DNA of 64,000 bases from Chamaea fasciata (taxonomy: Eukaryota; Chordata; Aves; Passeriformes; Sylviidae), in the NCBI GenBank assembly GCA_029207755.1, contig JARCOQ010000080.1, positions 62,001 through 126,000 on the forward strand, written 5' to 3'. Positions 22,775 through 35,962 of this stretch are shown here, in pieces. Below the pieces are notes generated by a model that searched no databases, had not been told where the DNA came from, and saw only the letters and a program-made list of their open reading frames with translations. The translations under genes and the position numbers were made by a program. Each line of letters opens with the position of its first letter. Position 1 is the first letter of the stretch.

Positions 22775-24983
22775 GCAGAATAACTGGGCCATTTAGTGAG
22801 CTGTGCTAACACAGACCGGTGTATTAATAATCAGTGCACTTTTTATGAGCAGGGGCATTCTTGGGTTACAAGACACTTTCTGACCAAAGCTTCAAAATTT
22901 ATTGTGACTATTTGGTGTGACTCTTTGCGGACAAAACCCGAATGATGATAAATGCATAGGAAAAGTAGAATTTAGTTGTAGCAGAGGGGCATTTGATACT
23001 AATACTGGTGACATCCCACTTGAATGGTCCATTCAGTGTGAAAGGATTTTGAAAAGAAGAGGAAGAGTATCAAGCAGAGGGAGGAAATAGTGCAGAAATG
23101 GCGGAAATGTGCTCTACTGAGAGCACATCTACAACAGTGACAAGGTAGGAGTCTGGATTTGCTTTATTTTGGTGTTGTTGTCTTCCCCAAGTTTGTGGAT
23201 AAAATTCTAGGGAATGCATGATGTACTTTCTTTTACATCCTATGTATTGAGATAAGATGGAAATCCAGTGTACAAATGGAACTGCACTTTGGAGAGGCTG
23301 GAAATGTTGGGCTAAATTGGAGCCTGTATTTGTCATTAACTTTCAGCTGTGAGAAACAACACTTGTGGTAGAGATGCAGTAAATGGTTTTCAGGTAAATG
23401 TGGCTATTATTTAGGGAAATTGTAAAATATTGATATGCATGTCGTTTGGATTGAAATTGGAAAGAAATGGTTTATGAAGTAGATCAGATCTTGGGAGGAA
23501 ATGCAGATGATTCTCTTAGCTAAATCAGAGAGGGTTGGCAGCAGAATGAAGTGGATGGGATTTTGGTTGAATTTTTATCACTGGTAGCAATGGCAGCCTG
23601 TGTCTGTGGTACTGCTAATAGGGGTAATCCTATTGCTGGGTTCTGCATCTGTTTCCCAGGAGAAAGCAGTGGTGGGAATGTTTGGGTGCCAGGCTGTTGC
23701 CGTGCTCATAATGGGTTGACGTCCATGGAGTGTTGGGGGCGCCAGGCGGTTGCTGTGGCCCCAGTGGGCTCCTGGAGTGTTTGGGGTCAGTGTGCAGTGC
23801 TGGGCACGGCCCTGGGCAGAGCAGCCTTGTGCCTGAGGGCAGGGGGAGGCCTCAGGAGGCTCTGGAGGATCAGCTGTGCCAGGGAAGCCCTCCTGCCAGC
23901 AGGGAAGCCCTCCTGCCAGCAGGCCTGTGGTGATGGCTGAGTTACTTGCACCCTGTGACCCAACCAGAATGCTCAACTTTTAACTTGCTGTCAGGCCTTC
24001 AAACAAGATTTCCCTTCTTTCTAGATGACGCTGAAACATTGTCCAAATGCGGTAAGCTGTGTCTGTGTTAGAATATCCTCCTTTCCTCATTGTTTGACCT
24101 ATGCTATTTTTAGTGGATTAGCATTGTATCTGTCCAAAAGAGTGTTCTAGAAAGAAGTTGCTGTCATGGTGCAATGCAGTTTCTAAATGACATTGCAGGT
24201 ATTTGAGACATGTTCTAGTACTAATGACAGCTTTTTTCCTGCAATGATTTCTTTAGGGTTCTTGTAGGTGGAAATGAGTGTTCTTTCAGCTTGAATGAAA
24301 TGTTCTCAAAAGATGGTGTTGGGCCTAGACAGGCTTGACTTGTGTCATGAGGTCATTCAGGGCTCAGATGCACTGCAAGTGATTGCATTTGTCATTTTCC
24401 ACTTAATTTCTGAGCCACAGAATAGGCTCGTTTAAAGAGCTTTAAGCAACAAATGTTGAAGAGACTTACAGATTTATTTTGCCTTATGTCTGAGATTGCG
24501 TGCAATGATCAGGTTCTGGTCCTTAACCCCCAGGAGAAATGCCATTTCTGTAAGTGTACGGTGAGATCAGGCCAGACTTGCTGTGGACAGGGCTCTGCAA
24601 GTTGTCCTTGTGGTCTGAATCTGAGTTTTAATTGTGTTCTGGACAGAAGGGCCGGCGATTGCTGCGCCGTGTTTTGGATGCGTGCAAAGCAGCAGGGAAG
24701 TTGGAGCTTGAGCAGGAGGACGCTGAGGTGGTTTTGTCGGAGCACCGGGGGCTCAGTGGGAGGTGTGTGAGACGTGAGGCAATTTGCAGGCAGCCTTTGG
24801 GGTGCTGGCTGTGCCGCTGCCGTCGGTGGTGCAGGAGCAGCCATGGGGTGTCAGCATTGCCCCACATTCCCGCTGCGTGTCCCCGAGGCCGCCGCCACTG
24901 TCCCGGCACACTGTGCTGGCATTTCCAGAGTTCCAGCAAGGGTGCTGGGCTTACAGTAAAATCCTGTACTTGCCATGCATGTA
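22775..24983 (+). repeat. Macrosatellite unit 8, truncated edge copy
   Basis: This copy follows the unit consensus for about 2.2 kb and then stops. Differences cluster in the last 90 bases (CCCGGCAC, GAGTTCCAG, TTACAGTAAAATCC, CTTGCCATGCATGTA), a much higher density than elsewhere. The missing part corresponds to bases 2210-3254 of unit 1. A change from CGGTAGTG to CGGTGGTG removes a stop codon near 24829. As a result a plus-strand frame stays open through the junction, but it begins at TTG and not ATG. Confidence 0.92.
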
Positions 24984-24990
24984 CACCAGC
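24978..24990. other. Junction between the macrosatellite and the 47-bp minisatellite
   Basis: Up to CATGCATGTA (ending 24983) the sequence still aligns with the unit (GTGTGCATGTA). From CACCAGCGCCATGG (24984) it is minisatellite. There is no intervening unique DNA, target-site duplication or mobile-element end. Only GTA or a little more is shared at the breakpoint, so end-joining or replication template switching is more likely than long homologous recombination. This is an inference from one junction. Confidence 0.8.
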
Positions 24991-27360
24991 GCCATGGATT
25001 ACACTGTGGATGAACACTAGTATGGATAGACATCAGAGCCTTGGATCCCAGTTGGACCCTGTTCTGGAAGGACAGCAGAGTCTTGGATTGGACTCTGGAT
25101 GGATACTGCTCCAGATGGACACCAGAGCCATGGATCCCACTGTGGATGGACCGTGGTACAGATGGACAGCATAGCCATGGATGCTATGTGGACACTGGTC
25201 CAGATGGATAATGGTCTGGATGGATGCCAGACCCATGGATCCCACTCTGGATGCACGCTGTTCTTGATGGATACAGGAGTCATGCATGGGTCTGCAGATG
25301 GAGCCTGGGATGAATGGACAGCACAGCCACGCATCCAGATGGACACTAGAGCCGTGGACTTCAACTGTACACTGGTCTGGATGGACAGCAGAGCCATGGA
25401 TCCCACTGTGGATTGACCCTGGTACAAATGGACTGCATAGCCATGGATGCAAACTGGACACTGGTCCAGATGGAGAATGGACTGGATGGACACCAGAGCC
25501 ATGGATCCGACTCTGGATGCAGGCTCTTCTCGATGGACACAAGAGTCTTGTATCCGCGTCTAGATGGAGCCGGGTATGAATGGACAGCACAGCCACGTAT
25601 CCAGATGGATACTTGTCCAGATGGACATCAGAGCCGTGGATCCCACGTGGACACTGGTCTGCATGGACAACAGCGCCATGGATCCCACTGTGGATGGACA
25701 CTGGTATAGATAGACATCAGAGCCTTGGATCCCAGCAGGACCCTGTTCTGGATGGACAGCAGAGTCTTGGATTGGACTCTGGATGGATACTGTTCCAGAT
25801 GGACACCAGAGCCATGGATCCCACTTTGGATGGATCCTGGTCTGGATAGACTCCAGAGCCATGGATCCGTCTCTGGATGGACACTGTTCTGGATGGACAC
25901 CAGAGCCATGAATCCAAATTGGAGCCTGGTCTGGATGGATACAAGGGCCATGGATTCCACTTTTGATGGACACTGGTGGAGATAGCATCCAGAGGCATGG
26001 ACCTGACTCTAGATGGACACTGGTCCAGATGGACATTGGTCCAGATGGTGACCAGAGACATTCCTCCCACCTTATATTGACTCTTACCGGACACCGAGGC
26101 ATGGATGCCATTCTGGATGGCCAGTGGTCCTGATGGGCACCAGACCATGGATCCCCTATGAATGGACACTGGTCTAGATGGATGCCAGAGCCAAGGTTTC
26201 CAGCTGGACACTGGTGTGGATGGACACCAGAGCGATGGATGCCACTGCGGATGGACACTGGATTGTGTGGACATAAGAGCCACAGATCCCAATCTGGATG
26301 GACGCTGCTGTGAATAGACACCAGAGCCATGGATCCCACAGTGGATTGACAGTGGTCAGGATGGACACCAGAGCAATGGATGCCACTGTGGATGGACACT
26401 GGTAGAGATGCACACCAGAGTAATGGTGTCGACTCTGGATGGTCACTGGTCAGGATAGACACCAGAACCCTGGCTTCCACTCTGGATGGACGCTTGCCTG
26501 AATACACAAAAGGGCTATAAATTCCAGCTTGACACTGGTCTGGATGGACACCAGCGCCATGGATCCCACTATGGGTGGATCCTGGTCCGGATAGACTCAA
26601 GAGCCATGGATTCCACTCTGGATGGATACTGCTCCAGATAGCAACCAGAGTCATGGATCCGAATCCAGATGGACACTGGTCCAGATGGACACTGGTCCAG
26701 ATGGTCACTAGAGCCATTCCTCCCAACTTGTATTGATAGTGGTCTTGCCAGACCCCGAGGCATGCATCCCACTCTGGATGGCCAGTGGTCTGGATGGGCA
26801 CCAGACCATGGATCCCCTATGAATGGACACTGGTCTAGATGGACGCCAGAGCCATGGATTCCAGCTGGACACTGGTGTGGATGGACACCAGAGCCATGGA
26901 TGCCACTGTGGATGGACACTGGTTTGGATGGACATAAGAGCCACGGATCCCAATCTGGATGGACGCTGCTGTGAATAGACACCAGAGGCATGGATCCCAC
27001 AGTGGATTGACAGTGGTCAGGATGGACACCAGAGCAATGGATGCCACTGTGGATGGACACAGGTAGAGATGCACACCAGAGTAATGGTGTCCGCTCTGGA
27101 TGGACACTGGTCTGGATAGACAGCAGAACCCTGGCTTCCATTCTGGATGGACGCTTGCCTGAATAGACAAAAGAGCTATGGATCCCAGCTTGACACTGGT
27201 CTGGATGGACACCAGCGCCATGGATCCCACTCTGAATGCACACTACTCGTGATGGACACAAGAGCCATGCATCCCTCTGTGGATGGAGCCTGGTTTGAAT
27301 GGACAGCACAGCCACGCATCCAGAGGGACTCCAGAGTTGTGGATCCCAACTGTACACTAG
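24984..27360. repeat. Proximal minisatellite segment, irregular, with a diverged 661-bp duplication
   Basis: The units next to the junction are more heterogeneous and share fewer exact blocks with the rest of the array. Segments near 26070-26500 and 26730-27160 resemble each other at an offset of 661, judging by the positions of the GCTTGCCT variant (26492 and 27153). The two differ at many sites, so this duplication is older than those further in. Confidence 0.6.
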
Positions 27361-29500
27361 TCTGGATGGACACCAGAGCCATGGATCCCACTGTGGATGG
27401 ACCCTGGTACAGATGGACAGCATAGCCATGGATGCAAACTGGACACTGGTCCAGATGGATAATGCTCTGGATGGATGCCAGAGCCATGGATCCCTCTCTG
27501 GATGCACGCTCTTCTCGATGGACACAAGAGTCATGCATGTGTGTGTAGATTCAGCCTGGTATAAATGGACAGCACAGCCACGTATCCAGATGGATACTTG
27601 TCCAGATGGACACCAGAGCTGTGGATCCCATGTGGACACTGGTCTGGATGGACACCAGCGCCATGGATCCCACTGTGGATGGGCACTGGTATGGATAGAC
27701 ATCAGAGCCTTGGATCCCAGCTGGACCCTGTTCTTGATGGACACCAGCATCTTGGATTGGACTCTAGAAGGATACTGCTCCAGATGGACACCAGAGCCGT
27801 GGATCACAACTGTACACTGGTCTGGATGGACACCAGCGCCATGGATCCCACTGTGTATGGACCCTGGTACAGATGGACAGCATAGCCATGGATGCAAACT
27901 GGACACTTGACCAGATGGATAATGGTCTGGATGGACACCAGAGCCATGGATGCCACTCTGGATGCACGCTCTTCTTGATGGGCCAAAGCGTCATGCATCC
28001 GTTGGTAGATAGAGCCTGGTAGGAATGGACAGAACAGCCACGTATCCAGATAGATATTCTCCAGATGGACAGCAGAGTCGTGGATCCCACAGTGGACACT
28101 GATCTGGATGGGCACCAGAGCCATGGATCCCACAATGAATGCACACTACTCGTGATGGACACAAGAGCCATGCATCCCTCTGTGGATGGAGCCTGGTTTG
28201 AATGGACAGCACAGCCACGCATCCAGATGGACACCAGAGCCGTGGATCCCGACTGTACACTGGTCTGGATGGACACCAGAGCCATGGATCTCAAGTGGAC
28301 ACTGGTCTGGATGGACAGCAGAGCCATGGATCCCACTGTGGATGGACACTGGTATGGATAGACATCAGAGCCTTGGATCCCAGCTGGACCCTGTTCTAGA
28401 TGGACAGCAGAGTCTTGGATTGGACTCTGGATGGATTCTGCTCCAGATGGACGCCAGAGCCATGGATCCCACTGTGGGTGGATCCTGGTCTGGATGGACT
28501 CCAGAGCCATGGATCCGTCTCTGGATGGACACAGTTCTGGATGGACACCAGAGCCATGGATCCAAATTGGAGCCTGGTCTGGATGGATACAAGGGCCATG
28601 GATCCAACTCTAGATGGACACTGGTCCAGATGGTCACTAGAGCCATTCCTCCCACCTTGTATTGAAAGTGGTCCGGCCAGACACCGAGCCTTGGATCCCA
28701 CTTTGGATGGCCAGGGGTCTGGATGGACACCAGAGCCATAGATCCAAATTGGAGCCTGGTCTGGATGGATACAAGGGTCATGGATTCCACTCTGGATGGA
28801 TACTGCTCCAGATAGCAACCAGAGTCATGGATCTGAATCCAGATGGAGACTGGTCCAGATGGACACTGGTCCAGATGGTCACTAGAGCCTTTCCGCCCAC
28901 CTTATATTGATAGTGGTCTTGCCGGACACCGAGGCATGGATCCCACTCTGGATGGCCAGTGGTCTGGATGGGCACCAGACCATGGATCCCCTATGAATGG
29001 ACACTGGTCTAGACGAATGCTAGAGCCATGGATTCCAGCTGGACACTGGTGGGGATCAACACCAGAGCAATGGATGCCACTATGGATGGACAGTGGATTG
29101 CATGGACAGAAGAGCCACGGATCCCAATCTGGATGGACGCTGCTGTGAATAGACCCCAGCGCCATGGATCCCACAGTGGATTGACAGTGGTCAGGATGGA
29201 CACCAGAGCAATGGATGCCACTGTGGATGGACACAGGTAGAGATGCATACCAGAGTAATGGTGTTCGCTCTGGATGGACACTGGTCAGGATAGACAGCAG
29301 AACCCTGGCTTCCACTCTGGATGGACGCTTGCCTGAATAGACAAAAGAGCTATGGATCCCAGCTTGACACTGATCTGGATGGACACCAGAGCCATGGATC
29401 CCACTCTGAATGCACACTACTCGTGATGGACACAAGAGCCATGCATCCCTCTGTGGATGGAGCCTGGTTTGAATGGACAGCACAGCCACGCATCCAGATG
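27360..29500. repeat. 2.1-kb block copied at about 33996 and 38564
   Basis: From about 27360 to 29500 the sequence matches 33996-36136 (offset 6636) and 38564-40580 (offset 11204). The match includes variant units containing GGGCCAAAGCG, CCACAATGAATGC and CTTTCCGCCCACC in the same order. Small differences exist, such as CCAGCGCC against CCAGAGCC near 29159. The flanks do not match. This block probably seeded, or came from, the 4568-bp duplication. Confidence 0.7.
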
Positions 29501-31394
29501 GACACCAGAGCCGTGGATCTCAACTGTACTCTGGTCTAGATGGACACCAGAGCCATGGATCCCACTGTGGATGGACACTGGTGTGGATAGACATCAGAGC
29601 CTTGGAACAAAGCTTGTCTCTATTCTGGATGGACCGCAGAGTCCTGGATTGCACTCTGGATGGATACTGCTCCAGATGGACACTAGAGCCATGGATGCCA
29701 CTTTGGATGGATCCTGGTCCGGATAGACTCCAGAGCCATGGATCCAACTCTGGATGGACAATGTTCTGGATGGACACCAGAGCCATGGATCCAAATTGGA
29801 GGCTGGTCTCGATGGATACAAGGGCCATGGATTCCACTCTGGATGGACACTGCTGGACATAGCAACCAGAGCCATGGATCCAACTCTAGATGGACACTGG
29901 TCCAGATGGTCACTAGAGCCATTCCTCCCACCTTGTATTGGTAGTGGCCTGGCCAGACACCGAGCCTTGGATCCCACTTTGAATGGCCAGTGGTCTGGAT
30001 GGGCACTAGACCATGGACCACTATGAATGGACACTGGTCTAGACGGACGCCAGAGCCATGGATTCCAGCTGGACACTGGTGGGGATCAACATCAGAGCAA
30101 TGGATGGCACTGTGGATGGACACTGGATTGCATGGACATAAGAGCCACGGATCCCAATCTGGATGGACGCTGCTGTGAATAGACACCAGAGCCATGGATC
30201 CCACATTGGATTGACAGTGGTCAGGATGGACACCAGAGCAATGGATGCCACTGTGGATGGACACAGGTAGGTAGAGATGCACACCAGAGTAATGGTGTCC
30301 GCTCTGGATGGACACTGGTCTGGATAGACAGCAGAACCCTGGCTTCCACTCTGGATGGACGCTTGCCTGAATAGACAAAAGAGCTATGGATCCCAGCTTG
30401 ACACTGATCTGGATGGACACCAGAGCCATGGATCCCACTCTGAATGCACACTACTCGTGATGGACACAAGAGCCATGCATCCCTCTGTGGATGGAGCCTG
30501 GTTTGAATGGACAGCACAGCCACGCATCCAGATGGACACCAGAGCCGTGGATCTCAACTGTACTCTGGTCTAGATGGACACCAGAGCCATGGATCCCACT
30601 GTGGATGGACACTGGTATGGATAGACATCAGAGCCTTGGAACAAAGCTTGTCTCTATTCTGGATGGACCGCGGAGTCCTGGATTGCACTCTGGATGTATA
30701 CTGCACCAGATGGACACCAGAGCCATGGATGCCACTTTGGATGGATCCTGGTCCGGATAGACTCCAGAGCCATGGATCCATCTCTGGATGGACAGTGTTC
30801 TGGATGGACACCAGAGCCATGGATCCAAATTGGAGGCTGGTCTCGATGGATACAAGGGCCATGGATTCCACTCTGGATGGACACTGCTGGACATAGCAAC
30901 CAGAGCCATGGATCCAACTCTAGATGGACACTGGTCCAGATGGTCACTAGAGCCATTCCTCCCACCTTGTATTGGTAGTGGCCTGGCCAGACACCGAGCC
31001 TTGGATCCCACTTTGGATGGCCAGTGGTCTGGATGGGCACCAGACCATGGACCACTATGAATGGACACTGCTCTAGACGGACGCCAGAGCCATGGATTCC
31101 AGCTGGACACTGGTGGGGATCAACATCAGAGCAATGGATGGCACTGTGGATGGACACTGGATTGCATGGACATAAGAGCCACGGATCCCAATCTGGATGG
31201 ACGCTGCTGTGAATAGACACCAGAGCCATGGATCCCACATTGGATTGACAGTGGTCAGGATGGACACCAGAGCAATGGATGCCACTGTGGATGGACACAG
31301 GTAGGTAGAGATGCACACCAGAGTAATGGTGTCCGCTCTGGATGGACACTGGTCTGGATAGACAGCAGAACCCTGGCTTCCACTCTGGATGGAC
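29327..31394. repeat. 1034-bp higher-order unit, two tandem copies
   Basis: The GCTTGCCT marker lies at 29327, 30361 and 31395, exactly 1034 apart, and the sequence between agrees closely. Shared variants include GAACAAAGCTTGTCTC and GGACCGC. A private ACAGGTAGGTAGAG appears near 30260 and 31295. Differences include GTGTGG/GTATGG and CGCAGAG/CGCGGAG. 1034 equals 22 x 47, but shortened units occur inside, so that may be chance. A third, dispersed copy lies at about 40580-41700. Confidence 0.8.
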
Positions 31395-34300
31395 GCTTGC
31401 CTGAAAAGACAAAAGAGCTATGGATCCCAGCTTGACACTGATCTGGATGGACACCAAAGCCATGGATCCCACTCTGAATGCACACTACTCGTGATGGACA
31501 CAAGAGCCATGCATCCCTCTGTGGATGGAGCCTGGTTTGAATGGACAGCACAGCCACGCATCCAGATGGACTCTAGAGTTGTGGATCCCAACTGTACACT
31601 AGTCTGGATGGACACCAGAGCCATGGATCCCACTGTGGATGGACCCTGGTACAGATGGACAGCATAGCCATGGATGCAAACTGGACACTGGGCCAGATGG
31701 ATAATGCCCTGGATGGATGCCAGAGCCATGGATCCCTCTCTGGATGCACGCTCTTCTCGATGGACACAAGAGTCATGCATGTGTGTGTAGATGGAGCCTG
31801 GTATAAATGGACAGCACAGCCACGTATCCAGATGGATACTTGTCCAGATGGACAGCAGAGCTGTGGATCCCATGTGGACACTGGTCTGGATGGACACCAG
31901 CGCCATGGATCCCACTGTGGATGGGCACTTGTATGGATAGACATCAGAGCCTTGGATCCCAGCTGGACCCTGTTCTTGATGGACACCAGCATCTTGGATT
32001 GGACTCTAGAAGGATACTGCTCCAGATGGACACCAGAGCCGTGGATCACAACTGTACACTGGTCTGGATGGACACCAGCGCCATGGATCCCACTGTGTAT
32101 GGACCCTGGTACAGATGGACAGCATAGCCATGGATGCAAACTGGACACTTGACCAGATGGATAATGGTCTGGATGGACACCAGAGCCATGGATGCCACTC
32201 TGGATGCACGCTCTTCTTGATGGGCCAAAGCGTCATGCATCCGTTGGTAGATAAAGCCTGGTAGGAATGGACAGAACAGCCACGTATCCAGATAGATATT
32301 CTCCAGATGGACAGCAGAGTCGTGGATCCCACAGTGGACACTGATCTGGATGGGCACCAGAGCCATGGATCCCACAATGAATGCACACTACTCGTGATGG
32401 ACACAAGAGCCATGCATCCCTCTGTGGATGGAGCCTGGTTTGAATGGACAGCACAGCCACGCATCCAGATGGACACCAGAGCCGTGGATCTCAAGTGGAC
32501 ACTGGTCTGGATGGACAGCAGAGCCATGGATCCCACTGTGGATGGACACTGGTATGGATAGACATCAGAGCCTTGGATCCCAGCTGGACCCTGTTCTAGA
32601 TGGACAGCAGAGTCTTGGATTGGACTCTGGATGGATTCTGCTCCAGATGGACACCAGAGCCATGGATCCCACTGTGGGTGGATCCTGGTCTGGATGGACT
32701 CCAGAGCCATGGATCCGTCTCTGGATGGACACAGTTCTGGATGGACACCAGAGCCATAGATCCAAATTGAAGCCTGGTCTGGATGGATACAAGGGCCATG
32801 GATTCCACTCTGGATGGATACTGCTCCACATAGCAACCAGAGTCATGGATCCAAATCCAGATGGAGACTGGTCTAGATGGAGACTGGTGCAGATGGTCAC
32901 TAGAGCCATTCCTCCCACCTTGTATTGATAGTGGTCTTGCCGGACACCGAGGCATGGATCCCACTCTGGATGGCCAGTGGTCTGGATGGGCACCAGACCA
33001 TGGATCCCCTATGAATGGAAACTGGTCTAGATGGACGCCAGAGCCATGGATTCCAGCTGGACACTGGTGTGGATGGACACCAGAAGGATGGATGCCACTG
33101 TGAATGGACACTGGTTTGGATGGACATAAGAGCGCTGGATCCCAATCTGGATGGACGCTGCTGTGAATAGACACCAGAGGCATGGATCCCACAGTGGATT
33201 GACAGTCGTCAGGATGGACACCAGAGCAATGGGTGCCACTGTGGATGGACACAGGTAGAGATGCATACCAGAGTAATGGTGTCCGCTCTGGATGGACACT
33301 GGTCTGGATAGACAGCAGAACCCTGGCTTCCACTCTGGATGGACGCTTGCCTGAAAAGACAAAAGAGCTATGGATCCCAGCTTGACACTGGTCTGGAACG
33401 ACACCAGAGCCATGGATCCCACTCTGAATGCACACTACTCGTGATGGACACAAGAGCCATGCATCCCTCTGTGGATGGAGCCTGGTTTGAATGGACAGCA
33501 CAGCAACGCATCCAGATGGACATCAGAGCCGTGGATCCCAACTGGACAGTGGTCTGGATGGACACCAGAGCCATGGATCCCACTGTGGATGGACCCTGGT
33601 ACAGATGGACAGCATAGCCATGGATGCAAACTGGACACTTGTCCAGATGGATAATGGTCTGGATGGACGCCAGAGCCATGGATGCCACTCTGGATGCACG
33701 CTCTTCTCGATAGGCAAAAGAGTCATGCATCCGTCGGTAGATAGAGCCTGGTAGGAATGAACAGAACAGCCACATATCCAGATGGATACTTGTCCAGATG
33801 GACAGCAGAATCATGGATACCACAGTGGACACTGATCTGGATGGGCACCAGAGCCATGGATCCCACTCTGAATGCACACTACACGTGATGGACACAAGAG
33901 CCATGCATCCCCCTGTGGATGGAGCCTGGTTTGAATGGACAGCACAGCCACGCATCCAGGTAGACACCAGAGCTGAGGATCTCAAGTGGACACTGGTCTG
34001 GATGGACACCAGAGCCATGGATCCCACTGTGGATGGACCCTGGTACAGATGGACAGCATAGCCATGGATGCAAACTGGACACTGGTCCAGATGGATAATG
34101 CTCTGGATGGATGCCAGAGCCATGGATCCCTCTCTGGATGCACGCTCTTCTCGATGGACACAAGAGTCATGCATGTGTGTGTAGATGGAGCGTGGTATAA
34201 ATGGACAGCACAGCCACGTATCCAGATGGATACTTGTCCAGATGGACAGTAGAGCTGTGGATCCCATGTGGACACTGGTCTGGATGGACACCAGCGCCAT

Positions 34301-35962
34301 GGATCCCACTGTGGATGGGCACTGGTATGGATAGACATCAGAGCCTTGGATCCCAGCTGGACCCTGTTCTTGATGGACACCAGCATCTTGGATTGGACTC
34401 TAGAAGGATACTGCTCCAGATGGACACCAGGGCCGTGGATCACAACTGTACACTGGTCTGGATGGACACCAGCGCCATGGATCCCACTGTGTATGGACCC
34501 TGGTACAGATGGACAGCATAGCCATGGATGCAAACTGGACACTTGACCAGATGGATAATGGTCTGGATGGACACCAGAGCCATGGATGCCACTCTGGATG
34601 CACGCTCTTCTTGATGGGCCAAAGCGTCATGCATCCGTTGGTAGATAGAGCCTGGTAGGAATGGACAGAACAGCCACGTATCCAGATAGATATTCTCCAG
34701 ATGGACAGCAGAGTCGTGGATCCCACAGTGGACACTGATCTGGATGGGCACCAGAGCCATGGATCCCACAATGAATGCACACTACTCGTGATGGACACAA
34801 GAGCCATGCATCCCTCTGTGGATGGAGCCTGGTTTGAATGGACAGCACAGCCACGCATCCAGATGGACACCAGAGCCGTGGATCCCGACTGTACACTGGT
34901 CTGGATGGACACCAGAGCCATGGATCTCAAGTGGACACTGGTCTGGATGGACAGCAGAGCCATGGATCCCACTGTGGATGGACACTGGTATGGATAGACA
35001 TCAGAGCCTTGGATCCCAGCTGGACCCTGTTCTAGATGGACAGCAGAGTCTTGGATTGGACTCTGGATGGATTCTGCTCCAGATGGACACCAGAGCCATG
35101 GATCCCACTGTGGGTGGATCCTGGTCTGGATGGACTCCAGAGCCATGGATCCGTCTCTGGATGGACACAGTTCTGGATGGACACCAGAGCCATGGATCCA
35201 AATTGGAGCCTGGTCTGGATGGATACAAGGGCCATGGATCCAACTCTAGATGGACACTGGTCCGGATGGTCACTAGAGCCATTCCTCCCACCTTGTATTG
35301 AAAGTGGTCCGGCCAGACACCGAGCCTTGGATCCCACTTTGGATGGCCAGGGGTCTGGATGGACACCAGAGCCATAGATCCAAATTGGAGCCTGGTCTGG
35401 ATGGATACAAGGGTCATGGATTCCACTCTGGATGGATACTGCTCCAGATAGCAACCAGAGTCATGGATCTGAATCCAGATGGAGACTGGTCCAGATGGAC
35501 ACTGGTCACGATGGTCACTAGAGCCTTTCCGCCCACCTTATATTGATAGTGGTCTTGCCGGACACCGAGGCATGGATCCCACTCTGGATGGCCAGTGGTC
35601 TGGATGGGCACCAGACCATGGATCCCCTATGAATGGACACTGGTCTAGACGAATGCTAGAGCCATGGATTCCAGCTGGACACTGGTGGGGATCAACACCA
35701 GAGCAATGGATGCCACTATGGATGGACAGTGGATTGCATGGACAGAAGAGCCACGGATCCCAATCTGGATGGACGCTGCTGTGAATAGACCCCAGAGCCA
35801 TGGATCCCACAGTGGATTGACAGTGGTCAGGATGGACACCAGAGCAATGGATGCCACTGTGGATGGACACAGGTAGAGATGCATACCAGAGTAATGGTGT
35901 TCGCTCTGGATGGACACTGGTCAGGATAGACAGCAGAACCCTGGCTTCCACTCTGGATGGAC
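31395..35962. repeat. 4568-bp higher-order unit, copy 1
   Basis: This copy runs from one GCTTGCCT marker to the next-but-one (31395, 33345, 35963) and is followed directly by copy 2. Matching variants, including ATGTGTGTGTAGATGG, GAACGACACC-type changes and GCAACGCATCC, occur in the same order. The match covers the whole length with only scattered substitutions, so the duplication is recent relative to the array. Confidence 0.85.

Larger units (their letters stand above)
1..24983. repeat. 3.25-kb macrosatellite array, seven full units and one truncated unit
   Basis: A unit opening with GCAGAATAACTGGGCC recurs head to tail at 1, 3255, 6508, 9762, 13015, 16268, 19521 and 22775, giving spacings of 3254, 3253, 3254, 3253, 3253, 3253 and 3254. 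All copies have the same orientation. The one-base length change follows GGTTAAATG versus GGTAAATG near the unit end. The window opens within a base or so of a unit start, so the array probably continues to the left. Two subtypes are visible: A (for example units 1 and 3) and B (units 2 and 4). Divergence between units is low overall and rises toward unit 8, which runs into a different repeat at about 24983. No transposon termini, target-site duplications or poly-A tails are seen. The repeat family is not one I can name. Confidence 0.95.

Noticed and set aside
1..24983. Endogenous retrovirus, LINE or SINE inside the macrosatellite unit
   Set aside because: I saw no LTR-like direct repeats, reverse-transcriptase motifs, poly-A tails or target-site duplications. 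T-runs near 2815 and 22333 are short and isolated.
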